Position numbers and translations under genes: made by a program
Shown here: positions 6,889-14,679 of the stretch, piece after piece
How positions within the stretch are numbered: position 1 is the stretch's first letter
How the letters are laid out: each line of letters opens with the position of its first letter
Assembly: GCA_905215805.1 (NCBI GenBank)
Contig: CAJMRL010000028.1
Coordinates: 1 to 27,643 of the forward strand
Source of the DNA: an uncultured bacterium
Lineage (GTDB): Bacteria; Bacillota; Clostridia; UBA1381
Direction: 5' to 3'
Length of the DNA stretch: 27,643 bases
Notes under the pieces: generated by a model
Seen by the model: only the letters and a program-made list of their open reading frames with translations
The model's database searches: none
What the model was told of the DNA's origin: nothing

Positions 6889-8157
6889 TCACCTTAAAAG
6901 TATAATGATCAATTCAATTACAGCAAGACACACGGCACTACCGGCAATCAAATAAGAATACTTGATTTTTTTCGTCAAAGTCTGCATGACCGATTCATTT
7001 TTTTCTTCTATTTTCGCAATATATGAGTCGACAAGTTCCTTGTTGCTATAAATGAGCGCACTCATTTCTTCACCCTGCCTATGCAGTTCCGATATTTGAC
7101 CTGAATGCATATTATTTGACTCCCAGAGTTTGTCCACGTCGTTCAAATGCGCAATATTACGGAGTTTCTGTATGTACTTCTCTAATGAATCGATATGGTT
7201 TTGAGCGTCACTCAAGCGTTTATCGGTATCATCGTATTTCGCATCTAAACTTTTTATCTCGTCTGAATGTTTCTCTGTCTTATCCCAAATATCATCTATA
7301 TCATTCAAATGCTCATAGCCTGCCATCTCTGCCTTAAAATCTAAAAGAGATTGTACATCATTTCTGACAGTACCCAAATCACCATGAACTTTATTCAATG
7401 AAATTCGAGTGTCAACTAAAGACTCCCACATTTCATCTATGTTCTTTAGATGAACTATTTTTCTTATCTCTTCTGTAAATTCAAAAACCGTATTGAACTT
7501 TTCAATCTGATTATTCAAATCATTTCCCAAATCTGTAACAATGCTATCTATAATTTCTAAGTCTTCTTTAACATCAACAATAGATTTTTCGTTTTCCTGA
7601 ATTTTAGCTGTTATACCATTAACTCCATCTGATAGCTTAGTTGTATTTTGGTGCAGCTCTTGAAAATCATTCCACAGTAGATCCACATCTTTTAAATGCT
7701 CGTACCTGTTTAATTCTTTCTGAAAATTTTCTAACAGTTTAAGTGTTTTACCTTGGATTTTAACCGTGTTATGTATTTTATCTTGTGTGTCAGCAATCGC
7801 CTTACTTGTTTTTTCTGTCGCTTTTATGGATATCAATATAGCCTGAATATAATCTTTATCAAGTGATTCTAAAGCACTGTATACCTGTCCAAATTCCTTT
7901 ATGAGACCTATATGCACATTATTAATATCTATCAAACACCTTTGGATTTGACTGGTCAAGTCATTGAGTTCAGCACCTGTCACATTATGATCAGTGCCAA
8001 TACCTTCTCCTTTTAGCCACTTACTAAACCATTCACCAAGACTTTTGGATTCGGCTACTTTTTTTAAATTTAAATCCGGTGTCGCTTGTTCTGAAAAATT
8101 TTTTAAGCCATTTTTGGCTTCTTCAAAATCATGGGTGTTTATAACTAATTCATTCAT
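6889..8157 (-). CDS. Tail-anchored coiled-coil protein with four HLxDxDxxW repeats
   Basis: The 422-residue protein is almost wholly helical. A single hydrophobic segment at 401-421 ends at the last residue, so it is tail-anchored with a long soluble domain. Four copies of a motif [YI]-x-HL-[KN]-[DN]-[VI]-D-x-x-W occur at 152-162, 234-244, 281-291 and 335-345, each followed by a predicted coiled coil. I do not recognise a named family. It lies between the small membrane protein (ATGA overlap, 8154-8157) and the AAA+ ATPase, with AAAGGAG before the ATG. The repeats could be docking points for a partner or assembly units of a membrane-bound filament (inference). No enzymatic motif is visible. 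Confidence 0.75.
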   Translation of the reverse strand: MNELVINTHDFEEAKNGLKNFSEQATPDLNLKKVAESKSLGEWFSKWLKGEGIGTDHNVTGAELNDLTSQIQRCLIDINNVHIGLIKEFGQVYSALESLDKDYIQAILISIKATEKTSKAIADTQDKIHNTVKIQGKTLKLLENFQKELNRYEHLKDVDLLWNDFQELHQNTTKLSDGVNGITAKIQENEKSIVDVKEDLEIIDSIVTDLGNDLNNQIEKFNTVFEFTEEIRKIVHLKNIDEMWESLVDTRISLNKVHGDLGTVRNDVQSLLDFKAEMAGYEHLNDIDDIWDKTEKHSDEIKSLDAKYDDTDKRLSDAQNHIDSLEKYIQKLRNIAHLNDVDKLWESNNMHSGQISELHRQGEEMSALIYSNKELVDSYIAKIEEKNESVMQTLTKKIKYSYLIAGSAVCLAVIELIIILLR

Positions 8158-8525
8158 GTTTGATTCTCCTTTAATAATTCATCCAACTCATCAGATATTC
8201 GTTCCAATTCACGACTGTCATCTTCATAGACCTCGCTTCTTGTATAAATGGTTTCTACTGCATCCTTTATGATCTTTGATGCTTGTTTATGTCGTTCGGA
8301 AACAGTATCAACAAAGTTTTCTTTTATATCGCTATATTCTGTATCATCGTTATGTACATCACCTTTGATTATTGTTGTGCTATAACTATCCGTGGAAGTA
8401 TCTTCAGAGTCCTTTTCAAATTTGGTAACTGTCCCCGCTGTTAATTCATTCGTTTTATTCAATATTATATAAGCAACCGCCCCGGCAATCACCCCTACTC
8501 CAATTATTCCTAATACTTTTTTCAT
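8154..8525 (-). CDS. Small N-terminally membrane-anchored protein with ERH-type tail
   Basis: The 123-residue protein has an N-terminal transmembrane helix (about 4-22, VLGIIGVGVIAGAVAYIIL), a polar Ser/Asp/Thr-rich middle and a C-terminal helical part. The tail SERHKQASKIIKDAVETI (76-93) resembles RERHAEAADIMRASLKNI (533-550) at the end of the 579-residue neighbour, suggesting a shared module. I start at ATG 8525, which overlaps the upstream stop (ATGA) with GGAGGG 9 bases upstream; the longer frame from 8534 uses a TTG. Function is unknown. Confidence 0.7.
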   Translation of the reverse strand: MKKVLGIIGVGVIAGAVAYIILNKTNELTAGTVTKFEKDSEDTSTDSYSTTIIKGDVHNDDTEYSDIKENFVDTVSERHKQASKIIKDAVETIYTRSEVYEDDSRELERISDELDELLKENQT

Positions 8526-10261
8526 AATTTCCAACCCTCCAAACCATCCAATATTCTATTCATGTTCTCAAAATCAGCATCTATAGATTTATCATTCTCA
8601 CAATGTGCCCCTATATTCTTCAACGACGCTCTCATAATATCAGCAGCCTCCGCATGTCGTTCACGTATGGCACATTTGGCATTCGACTTATCCCGATCAA
8701 GAATTTTCTCATTTACTGTACGAAGCTTATGCTGTGTATTTAAAATATCATTTCTTTTTTCGATCTGCGCTCCAACGTTTTCTGCTTTCTGGCTCTTTTC
8801 GATCTTTTTTTCAATAAGATTTATCGCAATCGCGCCTATAATACCCGCGACCACGGCACCAAAGAAAATGCCTAATAGGTTTGCAAGACTGCCGAGTAAA
8901 GGTATTTCAAAGGCAAATATAGGTATCGACATTAATCCTTTTTCAATGACCTCTCCAAGCGCGATGGCTCCGACTCCCGTTAGTCCTGCAATAACAATTT
9001 TACCTGTTTCAAGAATCAATCTCGAAATAGACTTTCCTTTATTTTCAGGTTTTCTTATGTAGCTAACAGCAGCCCTAAGGGACTGCCATCCCTGCTTTAA
9101 CATCATCCAGACCTTTTTAATTGTTCCGAAAACGGGTCCTATAATAGCTGTGGCTACAGTAGAAAACAATGTATTGCCAGCATTAATCAAGTGCGTTTTC
9201 AGATTCCCAATAAATGAATGAATGGCTTCTCTTAGACTATTCAACAAGGTATCCATCGCTTTTTTTGCAGACTTAAACCACTTAACCAGTTTGGCAATGA
9301 TCTCACGAATTAATTCGGCGAGTAACTGCATGATAACCGCTCTAAGTGCTTTTCCGCCAATACGGAATGCTTCTTCTTTTTGAGATTTTTTCCCTGATTT
9401 AATAGAACGTTGCTCAGCTTCGGCTTTTTGTTTTTCATACTCGTCTCTTGCTTCTTTATCCCGTTTTCTCAATTCATCTTCATTGATCGGAAATCTATCT
9501 GCAGGTTTTTCTCCATTTCTTTCCGAATCCAACCAATCGCTCATTTTGCTGTCTTGTTTAGACTCATTCGCTCTGGAATCAAGGTCAATTAAATTTTTAT
9601 CACTATTTGCAAATGATGCCTGTTCTTCTCTGGTCATATGTGCATTTGCCTCTGCATCTCTAATAATTTCAGCTGCAGAAATCGTATGGTCTTTATTTAC
9701 CGTTTTGCTACCTTGTGGTCTGCCTTTATCTATATATTTTCTGGCATTGTAATTTGTATTATAATTTTCACCATTGGGATCTTTTTTCTTATTTTGAACC
9801 CTCAAAATAGCCATTTCTTCTCCCGTTCTATTATCTATTTTTGTTCTAATTGTTCCATCATTATTACGCTGAAAATTATTCTGCCAATCATCATAGCGTT
9901 TTTGGTAATCTATTTCTTTATTGTGCGTCGCTATTTTACCTTTTGCAAAATTCTCTGTTGTTTGAATGTGTGCATCGTTACGCAAATCAAGACGAAGTCC
10001 ATTATTCTCCTTTATGAAATCTTCACCTGCCGTAACAGCAACCTGGTTCAAAAACTGGTCCCAAACAACATCCATAATTACCTTTCCGAGGTTGTCCGGG
10101 TTTCCTATTTTCTCTTTTTCCTCTTTTAAAAATTCCAGATCATCAAGCTTCTCTTCAAATTCATTCTGAAATTTTTCTTCTAATTCATCCAAATCAAAGG
10201 ACTCATATGAATCTTCACTTATTCTTTCGTTTTCTTCAAAAAAAGCATTTTCCTTTGCCAT
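8522..10261 (-). CDS. Large membrane-associated protein with HNH-like central pattern
   Basis: This 579-residue protein opens the cassette. Residues 1-55 are acidic and helical. Region 60-245 is the most motif-rich: NKDHTISAAEI (189-199) then DKNLIDLDSRANESK (221-235), a D-H...N-L...N-x-x-K order like HNH/His-Me-finger nucleases. Residues 250-330 are charged and helical. Hydrophobic segments follow at about 357-381, 421-438 and 443-484. The C-terminal tail (533-575) resembles that of the next protein. I start at ATG 10261 with AAAGGATG upstream; the longer frame begins at a TTG. No family name is certain. It could be a membrane-tethered nuclease or a structural protein; the nuclease idea rests on motif order alone. 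Confidence 0.7.
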   Translation of the reverse strand: MAKENAFFEENERISEDSYESFDLDELEEKFQNEFEEKLDDLEFLKEEKEKIGNPDNLGKVIMDVVWDQFLNQVAVTAGEDFIKENNGLRLDLRNDAHIQTTENFAKGKIATHNKEIDYQKRYDDWQNNFQRNNDGTIRTKIDNRTGEEMAILRVQNKKKDPNGENYNTNYNARKYIDKGRPQGSKTVNKDHTISAAEIIRDAEANAHMTREEQASFANSDKNLIDLDSRANESKQDSKMSDWLDSERNGEKPADRFPINEDELRKRDKEARDEYEKQKAEAEQRSIKSGKKSQKEEAFRIGGKALRAVIMQLLAELIREIIAKLVKWFKSAKKAMDTLLNSLREAIHSFIGNLKTHLINAGNTLFSTVATAIIGPVFGTIKKVWMMLKQGWQSLRAAVSYIRKPENKGKSISRLILETGKIVIAGLTGVGAIALGEVIEKGLMSIPIFAFEIPLLGSLANLLGIFFGAVVAGIIGAIAINLIEKKIEKSQKAENVGAQIEKRNDILNTQHKLRTVNEKILDRDKSNAKCAIRERHAEAADIMRASLKNIGAHCENDKSIDADFENMNRILDGLEGWKL

Positions 10262-10310
10262 AAAAGTCCATCCTTTCAAATTAAAAATTTAATTTATGAT
10301 ATAATTGTTT

Positions 10311-10339
10311 ATTTTATCACAAAATTCCCCAAAATTCCA
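10311..10339 (-). promoter_or_regulatory. Putative promoter of the four-gene cassette
   Basis: On the minus strand TGGAAT (10334-10339), a 17-bp spacer and TAAAAT (10311-10316) inside an extended -10 TGATAAAAT. The -35 is weak. It is the best candidate in the 229 bases between the first cassette gene and tRNA-Trp. Confidence 0.4.
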
Positions 10340-10442
10340 TTCGCATACCGACCAAACATTATTTTAAATATACAGCAATTGCAACAAACCGCGAAGTATT
10401 GGATCGTCTGTATCAAACAAAGTACAAAAGTCTATCCTAAAC

Positions 10443-10482
10443 AAAAAAATCCCGGAAATGGTATGTTTAAACCATTTCCGGG
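10443..10482 (-). terminator. Terminator downstream of tRNA-Trp
   Basis: A perfect 12-bp stem, CCCGGAAATGGT (10451-10462) with ACCATTTCCGGG (10471-10482), has an 8-base loop and is followed on the minus strand by seven T (10443-10449). It ends the tRNA transcript before the cassette promoter. Confidence 0.9.
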
Positions 10483-10488
10483 ACTATA

Positions 10489-10513
10489 TTTGGCAGGGGT
10501 ACAAGGACTCGAA
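10489..10513 (-). repeat. tRNA-Trp 3' end (putative att site, proximal copy)
   Basis: This 25-bp stretch is repeated directly at 5532-5556. It contains the last 23 bases of tRNA-Trp (CCA, discriminator G, acceptor 3' strand, T-stem 3' strand and part of the T loop) and two bases downstream. It leaves the tRNA intact, as integrating elements usually do. Confidence 0.8.
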
Positions 10514-10566
10514 CCTTGGGCACGCGGTTTTGGAGACCGCTGCTCTACCAACTGAGCTACACCCCT
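10491..10566 (-). tRNA. tRNA-Trp (anticodon CCA)
   Basis: A complete 76-base cloverleaf on the minus strand: acceptor AGGGGTG/TACCCCT, D arm GCTC-AGTTGGTA-GAGC, anticodon arm GCGGT-CTCCAAA-ACCGC with anticodon CCA, five-base variable loop GTGCC, T arm CAAGG-TTCGAGT-CCTTG, discriminator G and encoded CCA. It has its own promoter and terminator. Its 3' end is the likely integration target of the adjacent cassette. Confidence 0.97.
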
Positions 10567-10582
10567 TTGAAAGTACTTATAT

Positions 10583-10611
10583 AGTATACAACAATTTTAC
10601 ATAAAAGTCAA
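10583..10611 (-). promoter_or_regulatory. Promoter of tRNA-Trp
   Basis: On the minus strand TTGACT (10606-10611), a 17-bp spacer and TATACT (10583-10588), about 17 bases before the mature 5' end. Close to consensus. Confidence 0.85.
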
Positions 10612-10757
10612 GTAAAAATCCTAAAAAAAATAAATTTATTCTAAAGCAACAATTAAATAAAGATTTAGTTAAAATTTTTAAAATAATTACACAAATAAAT
10701 ATTGTATAATATATCAATGATAGCAAATTAGGTTTTGATGTAGTAGAGTTTAATTTA

Positions 10758-10805
10758 AAGCAGCTATATTAAGCTGTTATTTATAATAGCGTAATATAGC
10801 TGCTT
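10758..10805. other. Long two-part hairpin downstream of the subtilase gene
   Basis: A perfect 14-bp stem (AAGCAGCTATATTA at 10758-10771, complement at 10792-10805) encloses a second stem GCTGTTAT/ATAATAGC with one G-U pair. It lies 54 bases past the subtilase stop and may act as its transcript end or 3' stabiliser, though the T-run after it on the minus strand is poor. Nothing else is seen in 10612-10858. Confidence 0.5.
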
Positions 10806-10858
10806 CTTGTTATAACTTTCTGTGTATCATATGCTTTAATGCGGATTTTCAGCTGCTT

Positions 10859-12466
10859 TTATGTAAGCTGGATTTTTACCGAATCACATAGCGGGAACAT
10901 GCTGTTATCATCTTTCCATGCAAATATTGCAGCTTCAGTTCCTGTGCAATCTAAATTAATAGTAATTTCTGAGCTGCCGATGTCGGCAACGGTGGAACTT
11001 GTACCGGTAAGTCTTCCGTTATCATATACGGCTACAACAAACTTTGTAGGGATATGAAGCGGATCAAACGAAGCAGATAAAGAAGTACCGTTCTCTGACT
11101 GATTTGAAGTGATATTAAGGTCCTTTACTTTTATCGAATCTTCGATATAATCGATAAGAGCTTTTATATCAAGCATTCCATAACCCGTATATTCATCGTA
11201 TCCTTCGGTATAAACATCCTTAACAGTATCCTTTAACGCTTGAATAAATTCATCAACTGTTAAATAAGGATTAATTTGACGGGCTATAGCTGCTGCTGCC
11301 GTTACCTGGGGAACAGCGAATGATGTTCCTCCGTCTTGCCTTGCCATGCCTGTCTTTGAGCTTGTACCAAGACTGTACATATAATATCCTGGGGCAGAAC
11401 ATAATATTTTATCATTATGCTGAGTGAATAAAGAGGGCTCATATGGAGCTATATCTATAGCGGTGCTGCCATTATAAAAAATCTTTGAAAACATTTCAAT
11501 CCCGTTTTGCTCATCTTGTTCTGTATAAGGACGACCAAGGCTGCCAACGCTTACCACATTGTCAAATGAAGCAGGATAATGGTATTCTGAACCGGCAGAA
11601 GTATCCCCGTTGTTTCCTGCTGCGGCTACAACGATAATATTTGCATCATACGCCTTATCGATCAAATATTTGAGAGCTTCGATAGAAGCGGTATTTTCCG
11701 GTGCAAATCCCATGCTCATATTTATAATATCACATTTTTTATTTATAGCTTGCTGCAGTCCCGCAAACAGCGTGGATATATTAAATTTGGACGTATCTGT
11801 GACTTTTATAGGTATAAGATTGACATTTTCCGTAATTCCCGACGCACATAAGCTATTGTTGACTGATGCCGCAATAAGTCCGGTGACAAAGGTACCATGA
11901 GCTTTCGTATCTGTAACATCAGAAGGAGATTGACCGCTCATGACGTTGATAGTATCTATAATATTTTCGGATTGCAAATCAAGATGGTCTATATTCAAGC
12001 CGCTGTCAATAACAGCGACAGTGATACCTTCGCCGTTATAGCCCTTTTGCCATGCGTATGGTGCGTTGATAGCCTTTAGATGCCATTGTGAATCATATAA
12101 AGTATCATTAGCTCCAAAAGGATAAGGATAGTTTTCATCAAAAATACTAAGAAGCGAAACGGATTCAGAGGAGGAAGTGCTTTCTATTTCTTCAAATATA
12201 AGCTCTTCTTCCGGTATTTCTATAACTTCATCAGGTATAACGAAGGCTACATCCTCAGACTCTGAAAATTCTGCTGCTTTATCCGCGGAATCTACCAAAT
12301 AAAGTTTATCCGCAAGTTTTTTCATGGACGAATCATAAAGTATAACAGGCTCGTCTTCAAACATAACAATATAATCGCCTTCATCCGCATATGAAACCAA
12401 AGACATACAAGTAAAAATAACTGCAGCAAAAGAAAGCGAGACAATTGCTTTAAACAAATTTTTCAT
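10859..12466 (-). CDS. Secreted subtilisin-like serine protease (S8)
   Basis: The 535-residue protein has a signal peptide (about 1-27, ending VSYA), a propeptide-like region (30-110) with an acidic Glu/Ser-rich stretch at 78-103, and an S8 catalytic domain at about 125-440. The triad is Asp154 (VAVIDSG), His190 (HGTFVTGL) and Ser382 (GGTSFAVPQ), with oxyanion Asn285 (AAGNNG). A C-terminal beta-rich domain of about 85 residues (450-535) has no cell-wall anchor motif, so it is probably released or loosely held. I start at ATG 12466 behind GGAGGAT; the longer frame begins at 12478 inside the sequence that forms this Shine-Dalgarno. The gap to the pheA gene is only 45 bases, so it may share that transcript although the functions are unrelated. 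All catalytic residues are present. Confidence 0.9.
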   Translation of the reverse strand: MKNLFKAIVSLSFAAVIFTCMSLVSYADEGDYIVMFEDEPVILYDSSMKKLADKLYLVDSADKAAEFSESEDVAFVIPDEVIEIPEEELIFEEIESTSSSESVSLLSIFDENYPYPFGANDTLYDSQWHLKAINAPYAWQKGYNGEGITVAVIDSGLNIDHLDLQSENIIDTINVMSGQSPSDVTDTKAHGTFVTGLIAASVNNSLCASGITENVNLIPIKVTDTSKFNISTLFAGLQQAINKKCDIINMSMGFAPENTASIEALKYLIDKAYDANIIVVAAAGNNGDTSAGSEYHYPASFDNVVSVGSLGRPYTEQDEQNGIEMFSKIFYNGSTAIDIAPYEPSLFTQHNDKILCSAPGYYMYSLGTSSKTGMARQDGGTSFAVPQVTAAAAIARQINPYLTVDEFIQALKDTVKDVYTEGYDEYTGYGMLDIKALIDYIEDSIKVKDLNITSNQSENGTSLSASFDPLHIPTKFVVAVYDNGRLTGTSSTVADIGSSEITINLDCTGTEAAIFAWKDDNSMFPLCDSVKIQLT

Positions 12467-12511
12467 TTTATCCTCCATAAAAATTCTTTAATTATGTTAA
12501 ATAACTCTTAA

Positions 12512-13339
12512 TTATTTGTCATAGTGGTATGAGCCTAAAAATTTATAAAATAATGTATTTGTTTTGAGCTTATCCAATGCAAAATATATTGTGGCATTAT
12601 CAATATTGCCGTCAATATCAATAAAAAACATATATTTTCCCAATTCATTTTTCATAGGTCTGGATTCGATTTTTTTTAAATTAATATTTGCTGCTGCAAA
12701 TAATTCAAGCGCGGTATAAAGTATGCCGGGTCTGTCTTCAAGCGTAAAGGCAATCGATGTTTTGTCATGTCCTGAAACACGCATACAAGGATTTTTCTCG
12801 AGAATTACAAAACGTGTTGAATTATTTTTATCATCTCCGCAGTTCTCGTATAGTATGTCTAAACCATAAATATCAGCAGAATTCGGGGATCCTATACAGG
12901 CAATTGTTCCATCGCATTCGCTTACTCTTTTTGCAGCTGCGGACGTGGAATCGGCATATTCTATTACAGCATTGGGGAATTCGCTGCTGATAAGTCGGGC
13001 GCATTGACCTATTGGCTGGGGATGAGAGGTTATAACTTTAATATCTTCCTTTTTTGATCCACGCTTTACCATGAGGTTTTCGCTGACCTTAAGAACATAT
13101 TCACCCGTTATATAAAGATCTACATCAAATGCAAGCATATCAAGAGTTGTATTTATACTTCCCTCGATAGAGTTTTCTATAGGGACAATACATCGGTCTA
13201 TCTGACCATCGTCAACCGCCTTTATAGCGGAAAATATTGTGGGATACTGTTTTATTTCATCACTTGAACCGGATGTATCAAGCCACTCAAGAGCTGCTTG
13301 ATGAGAAAATGTACCTGATGGTCCTAAATAACCAAGCAT
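12512..13339 (-). CDS. pheA: Prephenate dehydratase
   Basis: Converts prephenate to phenylpyruvate in phenylalanine synthesis. The 275-residue protein is the usual length of the monofunctional enzyme: periplasmic-binding-like catalytic domain (1-180) beginning MLGYLGPSGTFS, with IVPIENSIEGSIN at 51-63 and the catalytic TRF motif at 175-177, then an ACT domain (193-270) with the phenylalanine-binding ESRP motif (225-228), so feedback inhibition is expected. There is no chorismate mutase domain. I start at ATG 13339 behind AAAGGAAGA; the frame can extend to 13357. It follows the DAHP synthase gene by about 100 bases that contain a perfect palindrome. Confidence 0.95.
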   Translation of the reverse strand: MLGYLGPSGTFSHQAALEWLDTSGSSDEIKQYPTIFSAIKAVDDGQIDRCIVPIENSIEGSINTTLDMLAFDVDLYITGEYVLKVSENLMVKRGSKKEDIKVITSHPQPIGQCARLISSEFPNAVIEYADSTSAAAKRVSECDGTIACIGSPNSADIYGLDILYENCGDDKNNSTRFVILEKNPCMRVSGHDKTSIAFTLEDRPGILYTALELFAAANINLKKIESRPMKNELGKYMFFIDIDGNIDNATIYFALDKLKTNTLFYKFLGSYHYDK

Positions 13340-13391
13340 TAAGAGTCTTCCTTTCATATTCTGATCATTTATGTATTTAATCTCTTATATT

Positions 13392-13416
13392 GACTGCCGG
13401 CATAATGCCGGCAGTC
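13392..13416. other. Perfect palindrome between aroF and pheA
   Basis: GACTGCCGGCAT (13392-13403), one base, and its exact complement (13405-13416) form a 12-bp GC-rich hairpin. No T-run follows on the minus strand, so it is not a classic terminator. It may stop part of the transcription, stabilise RNA or serve as an operator. Confidence 0.7.
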
Positions 13417-13439
13417 TCAAGAGTAAATGTATAGATTTT

Positions 13440-14459
13440 TTAGAGTAATATTTTACCTACAGCCTTTGCTATTGGGTCAAGCTCGTGCATAAGCTTATCG
13501 AATTTTTCCGGTTTTAGCGACTGTGGACCGTCTGATGAAGCTTTTTCCGGGCATCCGTGGACTTCTATCATAAGACCGTCTGCTCCTGCAGCAACAGCTG
13601 CCTTTGCAACAGCCGGCACATAGATATATGAGCCTGTAGCATGACTCGGGTCTGCGATTATTGGGAGATGTGAAAGCTGCTTTGATACCGGAATAGCGCT
13701 TACGTCAAATGTATTTCTTGTAGATGTCTCGTATGTTCTTATTCCTCTTTCGCAGAGAATGACCTTCTCGTTACCTTCCGACATGATGTATTCAGCAGCC
13801 ATAAGCCATTCTTCCATAGTAGAAGCAAGTCCTCGCTTAAGTAAAATTGGTTTTTTGAGTTTTCCAACTTCACGCAGGAGCTTAAAGTTCTGCATATTTC
13901 TTGCGCCTATTTGTAATATATCAGCATATGATGCGACAAGATCAACATCGCGTGTGTCGAGTACTTCTGTACATATAGGCATATCAAGCTCTTTTCCGGC
14001 CTTTGCCATGATTTTAAGTCCATCGCCCTCAAGACCCTGGAAGGAATAAGGTGATGAACGCGGCTTAAACGCTCCGCCTCTCAATATATTTGCTCCGGAT
14101 TCCTTTACCTGGCGAGCTACAGATATAAACTGCTCCTCGCCCTCAATAGCGCACGGACCGGCAAATACAGCAAGCTTTTTTCCTCCGACTTTTACGCCGA
14201 AACCAACGTCTATGATACTTTGCTCCTTTTGAAGCTCCTTAGAAGCAAGCTTATAAGGCTTCATGATCGGGACAACATTTTCAACGCCCTTCATAAGAAG
14301 AACTTCGTTCATGCTGAGAAGACGCTTGTCACCGATCGCGCCTATAACAGTTTTCTTTTCTCCGTAAATGGGATGAGTCTGAAAACCGAATTCAGCAAGT
14401 CTCGATTCAACGGCTTCGATTTCTTTTGCCGAAGCCGAATCCTTCATTATAATAATCAT
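13440..14459 (-). CDS. aroF: 3-deoxy-7-phosphoheptulonate (DAHP) synthase
   Basis: First step of the shikimate pathway: phosphoenolpyruvate plus erythrose-4-phosphate to DAHP. The 339-residue protein is a type I-beta (KDO8P synthase-like) enzyme with an N-terminal ferredoxin-like regulatory domain (1 to about 70) and a TIM-barrel. Visible motifs are AGPCAIEGEEQF (100-111, metal-binding Cys103), GGAFKPRSSPYSFQG (128-142), QIGARNMQN, LLKRG and ADPSHATG. Allosteric control by an aromatic amino acid through the N-terminal domain is usual in this class. It is the first gene of the aroF-pheA unit, with its own promoter at 14527-14555. The Shine-Dalgarno (AGAAGGGATT) is adequate. Confidence 0.95.
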   Translation of the reverse strand: MIIIMKDSASAKEIEAVESRLAEFGFQTHPIYGEKKTVIGAIGDKRLLSMNEVLLMKGVENVVPIMKPYKLASKELQKEQSIIDVGFGVKVGGKKLAVFAGPCAIEGEEQFISVARQVKESGANILRGGAFKPRSSPYSFQGLEGDGLKIMAKAGKELDMPICTEVLDTRDVDLVASYADILQIGARNMQNFKLLREVGKLKKPILLKRGLASTMEEWLMAAEYIMSEGNEKVILCERGIRTYETSTRNTFDVSAIPVSKQLSHLPIIADPSHATGSYIYVPAVAKAAVAAGADGLMIEVHGCPEKASSDGPQSLKPEKFDKLMHELDPIAKAVGKILL

Positions 14460-14526
14460 GCTAAAAATCCCTTCTGTCTTTAAAAATAATGGCAGGTATT
14501 TTGCAAAGCAAATACGCCTATATTAC

Positions 14527-14555
14527 ATTATATCAAAATAAATCCTATATTGCAA
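14527..14555 (-). promoter_or_regulatory. Promoter of aroF-pheA
   Basis: On the minus strand TTGCAA (14550-14555), a 17-bp spacer and TATAAT (14527-14532). It is divergent from the ppa promoter. No T-box, leader peptide or attenuator is seen in the roughly 65-base leader. Confidence 0.8.
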
Positions 14556-14588
14556 TACATTTTTTTTAAAAAATTTATATTTTGCATA

Positions 14589-14617
14589 TTGTGTACAAGA
14601 GAACAATGTGGTATAAT
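14589..14617 (+). promoter_or_regulatory. Promoter of ppa
   Basis: TTGTGT (14589-14594), a 17-bp spacer and a perfect TATAAT (14612-14617), preceded by an A/T-rich stretch, about 60 bases before the ppa start. Confidence 0.8.
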
Positions 14618-14679
14618 TAATATATACTAAACAGGAGCTGGAGCAAAAGCGCCTGAAATATATTTAGGAGGGAGTAACA

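Noticed and set aside
8562..9062. 166-residue hydrophobic plus-strand ORF
   Set aside because: It is antisense to the membrane segments of the large cassette protein; no start signal.
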